Made by a program: the position numbers and the translations under genes
The notes under the pieces: generated by a model
The model's input: the letters and a program-made list of their open reading frames with translations, nothing else
Told to the model about the DNA's origin: nothing
The model's database searches: none
NCBI GenBank assembly: GCA_965263335.1
Contig: CBDHHE010000001.1
Span: 868,001 to 932,000 of the forward strand
Source: Thermohalobaculum sp965263335
Lineage (GTDB): Bacteria > Pseudomonadota > Alphaproteobacteria > Rhodobacterales > Rhodobacteraceae
Direction of reading: 5' to 3'
DNA length: 64,000 nt
Shown here: positions 50,938-59,374 of the stretch, piece after piece
How the letters are laid out: each line of letters opens with the position of its first letter
Position numbering within the stretch: position 1 is the stretch's first letter

Positions 50938-51911
50938 GCACCGAACCCGCAGATGCAGCTGCAGCTGCGATGCAGCGCACCCTTGCAGCGACCCAGGTCG
51001 ACCCGGAGGCGCATATTCCGGCCTGGCGGCGCCAGGCCGAGCGTTCAAATGTCTACATGCTGCGCTTCATGCGCTGGTTCGCGCAGTGGGCGCCGGGTTG
51101 GCTCGCCAGCGCGCTCATCTGGTGCATCGCCACCTACTACATGTTCCATCCCGCCCGCGAAACGATCCTGGCGTCGCGACAGTATCTGGCGCGGGCACTG
51201 GAGCACCCGCCCGGCTGGTGGGACACGCACTTTCACTTCCGGGTCTTCGCCCACTTCATTCTCGAGCGTGTGCTTCTGATCAGCCGCGGGGCATCGGGCT
51301 TCGATCTGCGGCCAACCGGCGAGAAGATCATCGCGCGCCATCACGCCGCCGGCACAGGTGCGGTTCTGCTGGGTGCGCATCTGGGCAGCTTCGAGTGCCT
51401 GCGCGCCTTCGGACGCGAGCTGCCGGGCCTCTCGGTGCGGCACATGATGTACCCGGACAATGCCGAGGTGACGACCCAGTTGCTGGACGAACTCGATCCC
51501 GAGCTCGCCGCCCAGGTGATCCCGCTGTCCGACGGACGGACCGCCATGCTTGCCGCCTGCGAAAGCCTCGAGATGGGGCACTTCGTGGCGTTTCTCGGCG
51601 ACCGGATGCCCCGCGGCGACATGCGCAACCAGATCGAGGCGACGTTCTTCGGTGCGCCGCTGCGTCTGCCCACGTCCCCTTACCTTGCGGCAATGATCGC
51701 CGGCGTGCCGTTGATCCTTTGCTTTGCACCCCGGCTCGGTCGGCTGCGCTACGAGATTGTCTTTGAGGAGATCTATGACGGACGTCCGGTGCCCCGTGCG
51801 CAACGCGCGGACAAATGCGCGGAGCTGGCGCAAATCTACGCCAACAGGATGGAGACGCTATGCCGCCGCCATCCTTACAACTGGTTCAATTTTTACGACG
51901 TCTGGAGCTGA
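50934..51911 (+). CDS. LpxL/HtrB-type acyltransferase of the polyene cluster
   Basis: A 325-residue membrane-associated lysophospholipid/lipid-A-type acyltransferase. The N-terminal third has one hydrophobic stretch (WLASALIWCIATYYMF), then the HX4E motif His149-Glu154 in LLGAHLGSFECL, a block I match to the LpxL family, GHFVAFLGDRMPRGD and the C-terminal HPYNWFNFYDVW. In aryl-polyene clusters an enzyme of this type acylates the carrier lipid of the pigment. The GTG start overlaps the previous stop, and the 3' end overlaps the next gene by 137 bp in another frame. Confidence 0.85.
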   Translation: MSTEPADAAAAAMQRTLAATQVDPEAHIPAWRRQAERSNVYMLRFMRWFAQWAPGWLASALIWCIATYYMFHPARETILASRQYLARALEHPPGWWDTHFHFRVFAHFILERVLLISRGASGFDLRPTGEKIIARHHAAGTGAVLLGAHLGSFECLRAFGRELPGLSVRHMMYPDNAEVTTQLLDELDPELAAQVIPLSDGRTAMLAACESLEMGHFVAFLGDRMPRGDMRNQIEATFFGAPLRLPTSPYLAAMIAGVPLILCFAPRLGRLRYEIVFEEIYDGRPVPRAQRADKCAELAQIYANRMETLCRRHPYNWFNFYDVWS

Positions 51912-52440
51912 GGCGGCCTGCGCGGCACCACAGCCCGAAGATGCCGAAGCCGCACTGCGCGCACTGCAAGCCCCCGTCGGCGTGCCTCAAGGCTATCGCG
52001 AGCGCATCTCGCACCCTGCCTTCGAGGCACCGCTTGCCGCCAGCGGGACGCTGGAGAGACGCGCCGATGGCACGCTCGTGCGCACGCAGGAGTTTCCCGA
52101 GTACGAACGGATCGAGATTTCGACTGGCACGATCGTCATGTTCACGCCAGACGGCGGCACAAACCTCTATCCCCACGGAAAGAACGGGCCGCAGATGCTC
52201 GCCTCCCTCGAAGCCCTAAGCGGTGACAGGGCGCCGGTGCTGCTCGAATGGCATCAGGCGGCGCTCACGGAGGCCGAGGATGGCTGGATCGTGGAGTTGC
52301 GCCCCGATCCGCCCACCGGCGCCTATGACAGGCTCGCGCTCACGGGCTGTGGCGCGCAGCTCCTGCGCATCCTCATCGATCAGGGTGTCGACGGCACGCG
52401 GGAGATCCTGCTGGAGCCCAAGTCCGGCGCGGGTGAATGA
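51775..52440 (+). CDS. LolA-like outer-membrane lipoprotein carrier
   Basis: A 221-residue protein whose ATG at 51775 has a strong ribosome-binding site (TTGAGGAGATCT). It overlaps the end of the acyltransferase gene by 137 bp in a different frame. The N-terminus carries a long basic region then a signal-like hydrophobic run (YAAAILTTGSIFTTSGAEA, about residues 30-48). The mature part has LolA-like beta strands (SGTLERRADGTLVRTQEFPEYERIEIS, DRLALTGCGAQLLRILIDQG). LolA-like proteins serve polyene clusters as carriers across the periplasm. The stop overlaps the MMPL start (ATGA). Confidence 0.75.
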   Translation: MTDVRCPVRNARTNARSWRKSTPTGWRRYAAAILTTGSIFTTSGAEAACAAPQPEDAEAALRALQAPVGVPQGYRERISHPAFEAPLAASGTLERRADGTLVRTQEFPEYERIEISTGTIVMFTPDGGTNLYPHGKNGPQMLASLEALSGDRAPVLLEWHQAALTEAEDGWIVELRPDPPTGAYDRLALTGCGAQLLRILIDQGVDGTREILLEPKSGAGE

Positions 52441-54662
52441 GCCGACCCGTCGCTGCCGCGCTTGTGCTGGGTGTGATGGGGCTCGTGGCGGCCCTGTTCG
52501 TCGATGTCGACACGGATGCCCGCATTCTGGGCGCTGACAGCATGGCTGCGGCAGCGCTCGACACACCGCAGGGGCGCCATCTCACCCTCGCGGTGATCGG
52601 GCCGGACCGCACAGCGCGCGCCGCAACGCTTGGTGCGATCGCAGAGGCGCTGGAGGGGCACCCCGGCATCGCCTGGATCAACACAGGCCCCGAACCGCCA
52701 GACGACGCCCTTATCGACTGGCTCTGGCAGAACAGGCTGCGCCTCGCCCCACCCCCTGCCGAAGCCTTCCAGGCCGAGGCCATGGCAGATCAGCTGCGCG
52801 CGGCACGCGATGCCATGACATCCGCGCATGGTGCGGCATTCGGTGCGCGACTGCTGGCAGACCCGCTCGGCAGCTTCAAACACCTCCTGGATCGCGCCGG
52901 CACCGAGGGGCAACTCGAGGCGCGTGACGGCATCTGGCAAGCCCGCGATGACACGGCGGCAATCGCCTTCGCGGCGTTCCCGGAAACGGCCTATGACGAA
53001 ACCGGCACCCTCGCGTTGATCGCCGATGCGAAGGCGGCATTCGAAGCCTCCCGTGCGGACGACCAGCGCTTCCTGATCATGGGCGCCCGCGCGATAAGCG
53101 CACGGGTCGGGGCCCGCATCGCCGAGGGTGCGACCTGGACCGGGGTTTTGTCCGGGGTGGCGCTGCTCTTCTGGCTTGCCTGGATCGCCCGTCGGCCGGT
53201 CACTCTGGCGCTCTGTCTGCTGCCGTTGGGCATTGGGCTCGTGGGCGCGACGCTCACGGTGCAGATCGCGTTCGGATCGATCCATGCGGTGGCGTTGGGC
53301 TTCGGCGGCGCGCTGACCGGGCTCGCCCTCGACTACCCCCTGCACATGATGGCGCACAGCCGGGACCGGCGCTGGACCGCCCGGCTTGTTGTCACGAGTT
53401 CGGCCACCACCGCACTTGCCTTTGCCGCGCTGCTCGGAACCGGTCTTCCGGCGCTGGCGCAGATTGGGACGTTTGTGGCCGCGGGCCTCGTCTTTGCGGC
53501 ACTCGCGAGCCTTTGGCTGGGGCAAGTCACGCCGACCCTGGGCTTGCGCACCCCTCCGGCGGCGCGTCTGATCTGGCCGATTCCGCACAGGACGGCAGTG
53601 TACGGGGTGATTGCTGTTGTGGGAGGCATCCTGCTGACGCAGTGGGACGTTCTGCGCAGCGATCCCGCTCAGATCATCACGCTGCCCGAAAGCGTGACCG
53701 GTGACCTCGCGGATCTGCGCGCAATGGTTGACCTGCCCGACGAGCGACACATGATCCTGTTGGGTTCTGGCGATGCGGAGGCAGCCTTGCAGGCGGGCGA
53801 AAAACTGGCACCTGTGCTGTCTGGCCTCGCTCAGGAGGGCGTGATCGGCACGCACCGGATGCTGGCAGATTGGCTGCCTTCTCAAGCCCGCCAGTCCGCC
53901 CCCCTGCCCCCGCCCTCAGACGTTCTGGACACCGCGCGGACTGCCCTTCAGTCGCTGGGCATGCGTCCGGCTTTTGCAGAGACCATTGCCGCCGAGTATG
54001 CCGCAGCCAGGAATTCGCCGCCTGTCACGCTGACAGACCTGGGCGCGTTCCCTGCCCTTGCGCCCGCAACCGGCCTCATCGGTCCTCGGGGCGGCCTTGT
54101 GCTGTTGACCAAGGTGGACGATCCGGCGCGCCTTTCGCAAAGCATCGCCGCATTGAACGATCCGGAGATCCGTTTGATCGATGTGAAAGCCGGGATCAGG
54201 GCTGGCCTTGTCAGCCATCGGGATGCGGCACTGCGATGGCTCGCGGGCGGTGCGCTGGGGGCGTGTGCGCTGTTGCTCTTGATGGCGCCGCGCCGCGCGC
54301 GGGTGCCAGATGTCGCCCTGACGGTCGCGGCGTCGCTCGCGCTCACGGTGGGGATCACGGCAACTGCGTTCGGCGGGCTCGACCTGTTTCAGATCGTGGC
54401 CCTTACGCTGGTCACAGGGATCGGCGTCGACTATGCGCTGTTCATGCGAATGGCGCCTGACCGGACGAAACTGCATGACGCTGCCGGATCGGTCGGGTTG
54501 TGCGCCGTCTCAACCCTCATTGCGTTCGGCATTATGGCATTTTCCTCCGTCAAGCTTCTGTCAGGCATCGGCACCACTGTGGTCTGCGGGGTCGTTTTCA
54601 TGTTAGCGCTGAGCTTTGCCAGTCAGAGCGATGAGACAATGCCGGAATCCCACGACCGATGA
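52437..54662 (+). CDS. MMPL-family RND exporter
   Basis: A 741-residue transporter with two similar halves. The first half has a large periplasmic loop (about residues 30-220) followed by a helix bundle including GFGGALTGLALDYPLHMM (near 283). The second half has a second loop, then VTGIGVDYALFMRMAP (near 660). These GxGxDYxLHM-like motifs hold the proton-relay acidic residues of MMPL proteins. In polyene and lipid clusters it exports the finished lipid-like product to the outer envelope. The ATGs at both ends overlap the neighbours' stop codons, so it is tightly coupled. Confidence 0.9.
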   Translation: MSRPVAAALVLGVMGLVAALFVDVDTDARILGADSMAAAALDTPQGRHLTLAVIGPDRTARAATLGAIAEALEGHPGIAWINTGPEPPDDALIDWLWQNRLRLAPPPAEAFQAEAMADQLRAARDAMTSAHGAAFGARLLADPLGSFKHLLDRAGTEGQLEARDGIWQARDDTAAIAFAAFPETAYDETGTLALIADAKAAFEASRADDQRFLIMGARAISARVGARIAEGATWTGVLSGVALLFWLAWIARRPVTLALCLLPLGIGLVGATLTVQIAFGSIHAVALGFGGALTGLALDYPLHMMAHSRDRRWTARLVVTSSATTALAFAALLGTGLPALAQIGTFVAAGLVFAALASLWLGQVTPTLGLRTPPAARLIWPIPHRTAVYGVIAVVGGILLTQWDVLRSDPAQIITLPESVTGDLADLRAMVDLPDERHMILLGSGDAEAALQAGEKLAPVLSGLAQEGVIGTHRMLADWLPSQARQSAPLPPPSDVLDTARTALQSLGMRPAFAETIAAEYAAARNSPPVTLTDLGAFPALAPATGLIGPRGGLVLLTKVDDPARLSQSIAALNDPEIRLIDVKAGIRAGLVSHRDAALRWLAGGALGACALLLLMAPRRARVPDVALTVAASLALTVGITATAFGGLDLFQIVALTLVTGIGVDYALFMRMAPDRTKLHDAAGSVGLCAVSTLIAFGIMAFSSVKLLSGIGTTVVCGVVFMLALSFASQSDETMPESHDR

Positions 54663-55861
54663 ATGCGTTGCCACCCTACGGAAATGGCCCGATAGCGATC
54701 ACGGCCCAGGTCGCTGTCAGCGCGCTGGGGCGCGGACGCGCGGCACACATGCAGGCGTTGGCGGAGGGGCGGTCCGGTCTCACGCCCTGCGATTGGCCGG
54801 GCGTGAGCTTTCCCTGCTATGTCGGCGCCGTTGCGGGCCTCGATGGGCTTCGCTTTCCGGCCGCATGCAGCACCTGGGACAACCGTGCCAACCGGCTCGC
54901 GCTGGCAGCTCTGGAGACGGACGGCTTCGCGGATCAGGTGATGGCCGTTCGCGAGCGGGTGGGTGCACATCGGCTGGGCGTGGTCATCGGCACCTCGACG
55001 TCCGGTGTCGAGGAGGCCGAGCGCGCCTATCGCGGCCGCGTCAGCCGGGACGCCCCGTTGCCGACCGGCTACTCGCTGCGACACCACAATGACCATCACG
55101 CGGTTGTGGGCTTCCTGCGCGCACACCTGCGCCTGACTGGCCCGGGCTACACGATCTCGACGGCGTGCTCGTCCTCGGCCAAGGCCATCTCCGACGCTGT
55201 GCAGCTGGTCCGTGCGGGGCTCTGCGACGCGGTGCTGGCGGGCGGGGTCGACAGTCTTTGTCTCACCTCCCTGTTCGGCTTCGAAGCGCTTGAACTGGTG
55301 TCCCGCGAACCGTGCCGACCGTGCGACGCGGCGCGGGACGGGCTGTCCATCGGCGAGGGGGCGGCCTTCTTGCTGGTCGAGCGCTGCGAAGGCGATCTGT
55401 CACTGTCTGGCGTCGGTGAAAGCTCGGATGGGGTGCACATGTCGACCCCGCCCGAAGATGGCGCAGGCGCGGTGCAGGCGATGCGGACGGCACTGGCGGA
55501 TGCAGAGCTTGAGACCGGGGACATCGGGTTCGTAAAGCTGCATGGCACGGCCACGCCAGCCAACGACAAGGCCGAAGGAAAAGCCGTGGCCGCCGTCTTC
55601 GGGACGGAGGTCCCTGCCGCGTCGATCAAGGGCGCAGTCGGCCACACGCTCGGGGCTGCAGGAGCGCTCGAGGCCGTGATGTGCCTCGACGCGATGCGCG
55701 AGGAGCGCTTGCCCGGGAACACCGGGCTGCGCACACAGGACCCGGAGATCCCCTGCAGCATCGCGGCCACATCCGAGCGCCGGGCCGTGCGCCATCTGAT
55801 GACCAATGCCTTCGGCTTCGGCGGCTCGAACTCCGCCCTGATCTTCAGCCGCCTGCCATGA
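54659..55861 (+). CDS. beta-ketoacyl-ACP synthase (FabF-like) of the polyene cluster
   Basis: A 400-residue ketosynthase with the full Cys-His-His triad: Cys170 (STACSSSAKA), His295 (KLHGTATPANDKAE) and His329 (VGHTLGAAGALEA). GTSTSGVEEAE and NAFGFGGSNSALIF flank the domain. It condenses malonyl-ACP with the growing chain. The final segment is normal. The start overlaps the MMPL stop (ATGA), and the stop overlaps the chain-length-factor start (ATGA). It is the only complete ketosynthase in the operon. Confidence 0.95.
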   Translation: MNALPPYGNGPIAITAQVAVSALGRGRAAHMQALAEGRSGLTPCDWPGVSFPCYVGAVAGLDGLRFPAACSTWDNRANRLALAALETDGFADQVMAVRERVGAHRLGVVIGTSTSGVEEAERAYRGRVSRDAPLPTGYSLRHHNDHHAVVGFLRAHLRLTGPGYTISTACSSSAKAISDAVQLVRAGLCDAVLAGGVDSLCLTSLFGFEALELVSREPCRPCDAARDGLSIGEGAAFLLVERCEGDLSLSGVGESSDGVHMSTPPEDGAGAVQAMRTALADAELETGDIGFVKLHGTATPANDKAEGKAVAAVFGTEVPAASIKGAVGHTLGAAGALEAVMCLDAMREERLPGNTGLRTQDPEIPCSIAATSERRAVRHLMTNAFGFGGSNSALIFSRLP

Positions 55862-56643
55862 TCGCGGTCTGCGTGGAGGCCATAGATTTCGCAGCGCCCG
55901 GCGTTGTTGGCTGGGACGATGCGTGTGCCGCGCTGTCCGAGGGGCGCGAGCCGGCGCTCGACCCTTCATGGGCGCCGATGCCCTGCTTTCTCGCGCCGCG
56001 CCAGGCGCGCCGTCTGAGCCCGGCCACACGTCTGGCCATGACGCTGGCGAACGGGATCGCCCCTGCACTGCCTGAAGACAGCGCCTGGGTGTTCGCCTCA
56101 TCGCTGGGCGAGGGCGAGACACTCGCGGTGATCCTCGATGCGCTTTGCGATGGCGACATCATGCTGCAGCCCCTGCGCTTCCAGAACGCCGTGCACAACG
56201 CGGCCTCCGGGCAGTGGTCCATCGCGCGGGGTCTCAAGGGGCCGGCAACGTCGATCGCCGCGTTCGATCACACGGCAGGCGCAGGTCTGCTGAAAGCGGC
56301 CATGCAATGCGTGTTCGAACAGCGCCCCGTCGGACTGGTAGTCTACGATGCGCCGATCCCGGCACCGCTGCACGAGAAGCGTCCGATCGCCTGCGCCGCC
56401 GGTGCCGCCCTGGCCCTCAGCCCCGCAACCGACACGCGCGGGAAGCCTGTTCTGACGCTGTCAATCGACGACACGGGGCGGGAGGCGACCACCCCGGCCT
56501 CTCCGCTGAGCCGGATGCTTGGCGATGCGGTCCACCCGGTCGCCGGATTGATGCCGCTGCTGGAAGCGCTCCATGCGCGACGGGACCGCGCCCTGATCGA
56601 GCAGGACGGCCCGCCGATTTCCATTGGAATTGCCTATGACTGA
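55858..56643 (+). CDS. beta-ketoacyl synthase chain-length-factor-like subunit
   Basis: A 261-residue protein of the Ketoacyl-synt_2 type, known in aryl-polyene clusters as a chain-length factor. The typical RFQNAVHNAASGQWSIARGLKG stretch lies at residues 108-129 and no catalytic Cys is present. It is shorter than a full ketosynthase. In studied clusters, such a subunit dimerises with the true ketosynthase and sets the number of extension cycles. The ATG overlaps the ketosynthase stop. Its 3' end overlaps the next gene by 8 bp. Confidence 0.85.
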   Translation: MIAVCVEAIDFAAPGVVGWDDACAALSEGREPALDPSWAPMPCFLAPRQARRLSPATRLAMTLANGIAPALPEDSAWVFASSLGEGETLAVILDALCDGDIMLQPLRFQNAVHNAASGQWSIARGLKGPATSIAAFDHTAGAGLLKAAMQCVFEQRPVGLVVYDAPIPAPLHEKRPIACAAGAALALSPATDTRGKPVLTLSIDDTGREATTPASPLSRMLGDAVHPVAGLMPLLEALHARRDRALIEQDGPPISIGIAYD

Positions 56644-57085
56644 AAGCTTGCCAATCGCTGACACATGTCTGGATGAGGCGCTCTCCCGGATGCCTCATGC
56701 GCAACCGATGCGCCTCATCGCACGGATCCGCTCGGTGGATGCCGGCACGATTGCCTGCGATGCAACCGACCATACGGCATCCGCATATCCGCTGCGCCTG
56801 TCCGGCGCATTGCACCCGTCCGCGATGATCGAGCTGGGCGCCCAGGCGGCAGCCGCGCACGCATCGCTGCATGGCGGGCATGGCGATCACATCGGCCTTT
56901 TGCTGGCCATGCAGGCGGTTCAGCTCGGGGACGCCGCACCCGACGAGGTGGCCGCACCGCTCGAAGTCACGGCGCTGAGGCTCGATGGCGGTCCCGAAGC
57001 CGCACGCTACACCTTCCGGGTCGGGCGAGGCGACACCGAAATCGTGTCCGGCAGCCTCCTCCTGCAGATCCGGCCAGCGCCATGA
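56636..57085 (+). CDS. hot-dog dehydratase (ApeP-like)
   Basis: A 149-residue second hot-dog protein. The front motif MPHAQPMRLIARIRSVD (residues 19-35) and HPSAMIELGAQAAAAH (His60, Glu66) are those of ApeP-like 3-hydroxyacyl-ACP dehydratases. It acts with the smaller ApeI-like enzyme, a common pairing in these clusters. The ATG at 56636 overlaps the chain-length-factor end and gives MTESLPIADT; an in-frame TTG 12 bp upstream is unlikely to be used. Confidence 0.82.
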   Translation: MTESLPIADTCLDEALSRMPHAQPMRLIARIRSVDAGTIACDATDHTASAYPLRLSGALHPSAMIELGAQAAAAHASLHGGHGDHIGLLLAMQAVQLGDAAPDEVAAPLEVTALRLDGGPEAARYTFRVGRGDTEIVSGSLLLQIRPAP

Positions 57086-57092
57086 GGCCGAG

Positions 57093-57821
57093 ATGACCGA
57101 CAAGCAGCGCCGTGCCCTGATCACCGGAGGGTCGAGCCCGATCGGTGCAGCGATCGCCCGACGGCTTGCGAGCGCGGGCGTGCATGTCATCGTCCACGCC
57201 AGCAGCAATGCAGCCGCCGCCGAGCACACTGTCGCAACCCTCCACGCCGACGGACACAGCGCCGAGACGCTTGTCGCCGACCTCACCGACGTCGACGGCA
57301 CGATGCGGAAACTGGAGACGCTCGCCGAGACGCCGGTGGACATCCTGATCCACAACGCAGGCGCCCGGCACGACGCGCCGTTCGCCGGGCTCGAGTTCGA
57401 GGACTGGCGGAGGGTGATAGACGTCAACCTCACCGGCTTCTACACCGCTCTGCGCCCGCTGATCATGCCGATGATGCGCGGACGCTGGGGACGCATCATC
57501 GCGATATCCTCGTTGACCGCCCTGTCCGGCAATCGCGGCCAGAGCGCCTATGCGGCTGCCAAGGGCGGCTATCTCCCGATGATCAAATCCCTGTGCCGTG
57601 AGTACGGATCACGCGGCATCACCGCCAATGTGGTTGCCCCCGGTCTGATCGACACCGAGGAGACCGCGGCGCTCGACAACTACGACGCGCTGCTCAAGCT
57701 CTGCCCCCTGGGCCGTGCCGGCACGCCGGAAGAGGTGGCCGATCTGGTTGCCTTCCTTGCCTCTGATCAGGCAAGCTATATCTGTGGACAGTTGATTGCG
57801 GTTGACGGGGGAACACGCTGA
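57093..57821 (+). CDS. 3-ketoacyl-ACP reductase (FabG-like SDR)
   Basis: A 242-residue short-chain dehydrogenase. The NADPH motif TGGSSPIG is at residues 11-18, with NAG at 88-90. The catalytic residues are Ser140 (AISSLTALSG), Tyr153 and Lys157 (SAYAAAKGG). The ending FLASDQASYICGQLIAVDGGTR is the FabG signature. It reduces the 3-keto group before dehydration. It is 8 bp after the ApeP-like gene and 2 bp before the flavoenzyme gene. Confidence 0.95.
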   Translation: MTDKQRRALITGGSSPIGAAIARRLASAGVHVIVHASSNAAAAEHTVATLHADGHSAETLVADLTDVDGTMRKLETLAETPVDILIHNAGARHDAPFAGLEFEDWRRVIDVNLTGFYTALRPLIMPMMRGRWGRIIAISSLTALSGNRGQSAYAAAKGGYLPMIKSLCREYGSRGITANVVAPGLIDTEETAALDNYDALLKLCPLGRAGTPEEVADLVAFLASDQASYICGQLIAVDGGTR

Positions 57822-57822
57822 C

Positions 57823-59133
57823 ATGACCGGGGAGCATACCCACAGCCAAGAGTGCGATGTCTTCGTTGTCGGCGGCGGGCCCGGTGGCTCGGCCACGGCA
57901 GCGCTTCTGGCTCGTCGCGGGTTCAAGGTGGTGATCGCCGAGAAGGAACACCACCCGCGTTTCCACGTGGGGGAATCGCTGCTTCCCTTCTCGCTGCCGC
58001 TCCTCGAGGATCTGGGGGTCCTCGAGCGTGTCCGCGGCATCGGCGTGCACAAGAACGGCGCCGAGTTCATCACGCCCTGCGGCTCGGTCGAGCAGGTGTT
58101 CGATTTCAGCCGCGCCCTGCTCTCGGGACCCGGGCACGCCTACCAGGTGCGCCGGGCAGAATTCGATGCGATCCTGTTTGACGGCGCGGTCGAAGCGGGT
58201 GCACGCCCGTTGCAGGACACGCTGGCCAGCGTGGTGCATCTCGGCGAAGATCACGCAATCGTGAAGACATCGACAGATGGTGAAGAAACCACCTGGCGCG
58301 CCCGGTTCCTGGTAGATGCGTCGGGGCGCTCGACCTTGCTTGCGAAGCACCTCGGTGAGAAGCGCGCCGATCCGCGCAACGACTCCGCAGCGATCTTCGG
58401 CCACTTCCGGAATGTGTACCGCCCGGATGGCGCGCGCGCGGGCAACATTCGTCTGTTCATGACCGATCCCGGCTGGATGTGGTGCATTCCGCTACCGAAC
58501 GGGATCACGTCGATGGGTCTCGTGGCGCCGCAGGATTATCTCGCCGAACGGCAAGGCGCGATCGAGCCGTTCTTCCGCGCTCACGTCGCCCGCCATCCCG
58601 GCGTGGCGCACGTGCTGGAGCACGCAGTCGTCGAGAACCGCATGCGCGCCACCGGCAATTTCTCCTACCGCGCCGACACCGCGTGGGGCAGTTCGCACAT
58701 CAAGGTGGGCGACAGCTTCGGGTTTCTTGATCCGATCTTCTCGTCCGGCGTCCATCTCGCGCTGAGCAGCGCACAGGATGCGGCCGATGCGGTCGAGACC
58801 ACGCTGACCCAACCGGTCCGCGGCCCGAAAGCCCTCGCCGCCTATGAGAAACGCGCACGTTGGCGGATGGATCACATCTCCTGGTTCATCCTCAAGATTC
58901 GGGACCCCGCGTTCCGGCGCATGATGGTGAACCCGAAGAACTATTTCGGCCTGGTTCCGGGGATCATCTCGATCCTCGCAGGCGACATGCGACGCGATCC
59001 GCGGCTCACGGCACGTGTGTTGATGTTCAAATTCTTCCATTTTATAACCCGGCTCGGCATGGCGCTCGAGAAGGACCGGGGCCAAGTGATACCTGGTGGT
59101 GCTAATGAACGCTCACACGGACCTGCAGCGTGA
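57823..59133 (+). CDS. flavin-dependent halogenase-like oxidoreductase of the polyene cluster
   Basis: A 436-residue FAD enzyme. The FAD motif GGGPGG is at 17-22, then HHPRFHVGESLLP (43-55, the PltA/CmlS-type linker). Lys77 stands in VHKNGAEF, where flavin-dependent halogenases keep the catalytic lysine that forms hypohalous amine. WMWCIP (218-223) is the halogenase hallmark WxWxIP, and GFLDPIFSSGVHLALSSA follows. This supports true halogenating ability, although many relatives are plain oxidoreductases. Xanthomonadin clusters contain a similar gene and make brominated polyenes. It overlaps the ACP gene by 29 bp. Confidence 0.85.
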   Translation: MTGEHTHSQECDVFVVGGGPGGSATAALLARRGFKVVIAEKEHHPRFHVGESLLPFSLPLLEDLGVLERVRGIGVHKNGAEFITPCGSVEQVFDFSRALLSGPGHAYQVRRAEFDAILFDGAVEAGARPLQDTLASVVHLGEDHAIVKTSTDGEETTWRARFLVDASGRSTLLAKHLGEKRADPRNDSAAIFGHFRNVYRPDGARAGNIRLFMTDPGWMWCIPLPNGITSMGLVAPQDYLAERQGAIEPFFRAHVARHPGVAHVLEHAVVENRMRATGNFSYRADTAWGSSHIKVGDSFGFLDPIFSSGVHLALSSAQDAADAVETTLTQPVRGPKALAAYEKRARWRMDHISWFILKIRDPAFRRMMVNPKNYFGLVPGIISILAGDMRRDPRLTARVLMFKFFHFITRLGMALEKDRGQVIPGGANERSHGPAA

Positions 59134-59374
59134 GGTCGCAACTCTGATCGTCGACAGCCTGATGATCGATGACGTGACCCCCGAGGAGATAGATCCTCTT
59201 GCGCCGCTGTTCGGCGATGGCCTGGGGCTTGACTCGATCGATGCTCTAGAGCTTGCCTTCGCGATTTCAAAGCGTTACGGCTTTAAGCTCAGATCTGATG
59301 ACGATCAGAACGGGCGCATTTTCTCGTCGCTGGAGGCCCTCGCCCATCACATCTCAGAGAGCCGCACCCAGTGA
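59105..59374 (+). CDS. acyl carrier protein of the polyene cluster
   Basis: An 89-residue ACP. The phosphopantetheine attachment Ser44 lies in LGLDSIDALELA, with the typical GDGLGLDSID turn. It is the only ACP visible in the operon, whereas E. coli-type aryl-polyene clusters carry two. It starts inside the end of the flavoenzyme gene (ATG at 59105), and an in-frame upstream GTG at 59096 is possible. The stop overlaps the next start (GTGA). Confidence 0.9.
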   Translation: MNAHTDLQREVATLIVDSLMIDDVTPEEIDPLAPLFGDGLGLDSIDALELAFAISKRYGFKLRSDDDQNGRIFSSLEALAHHISESRTQ

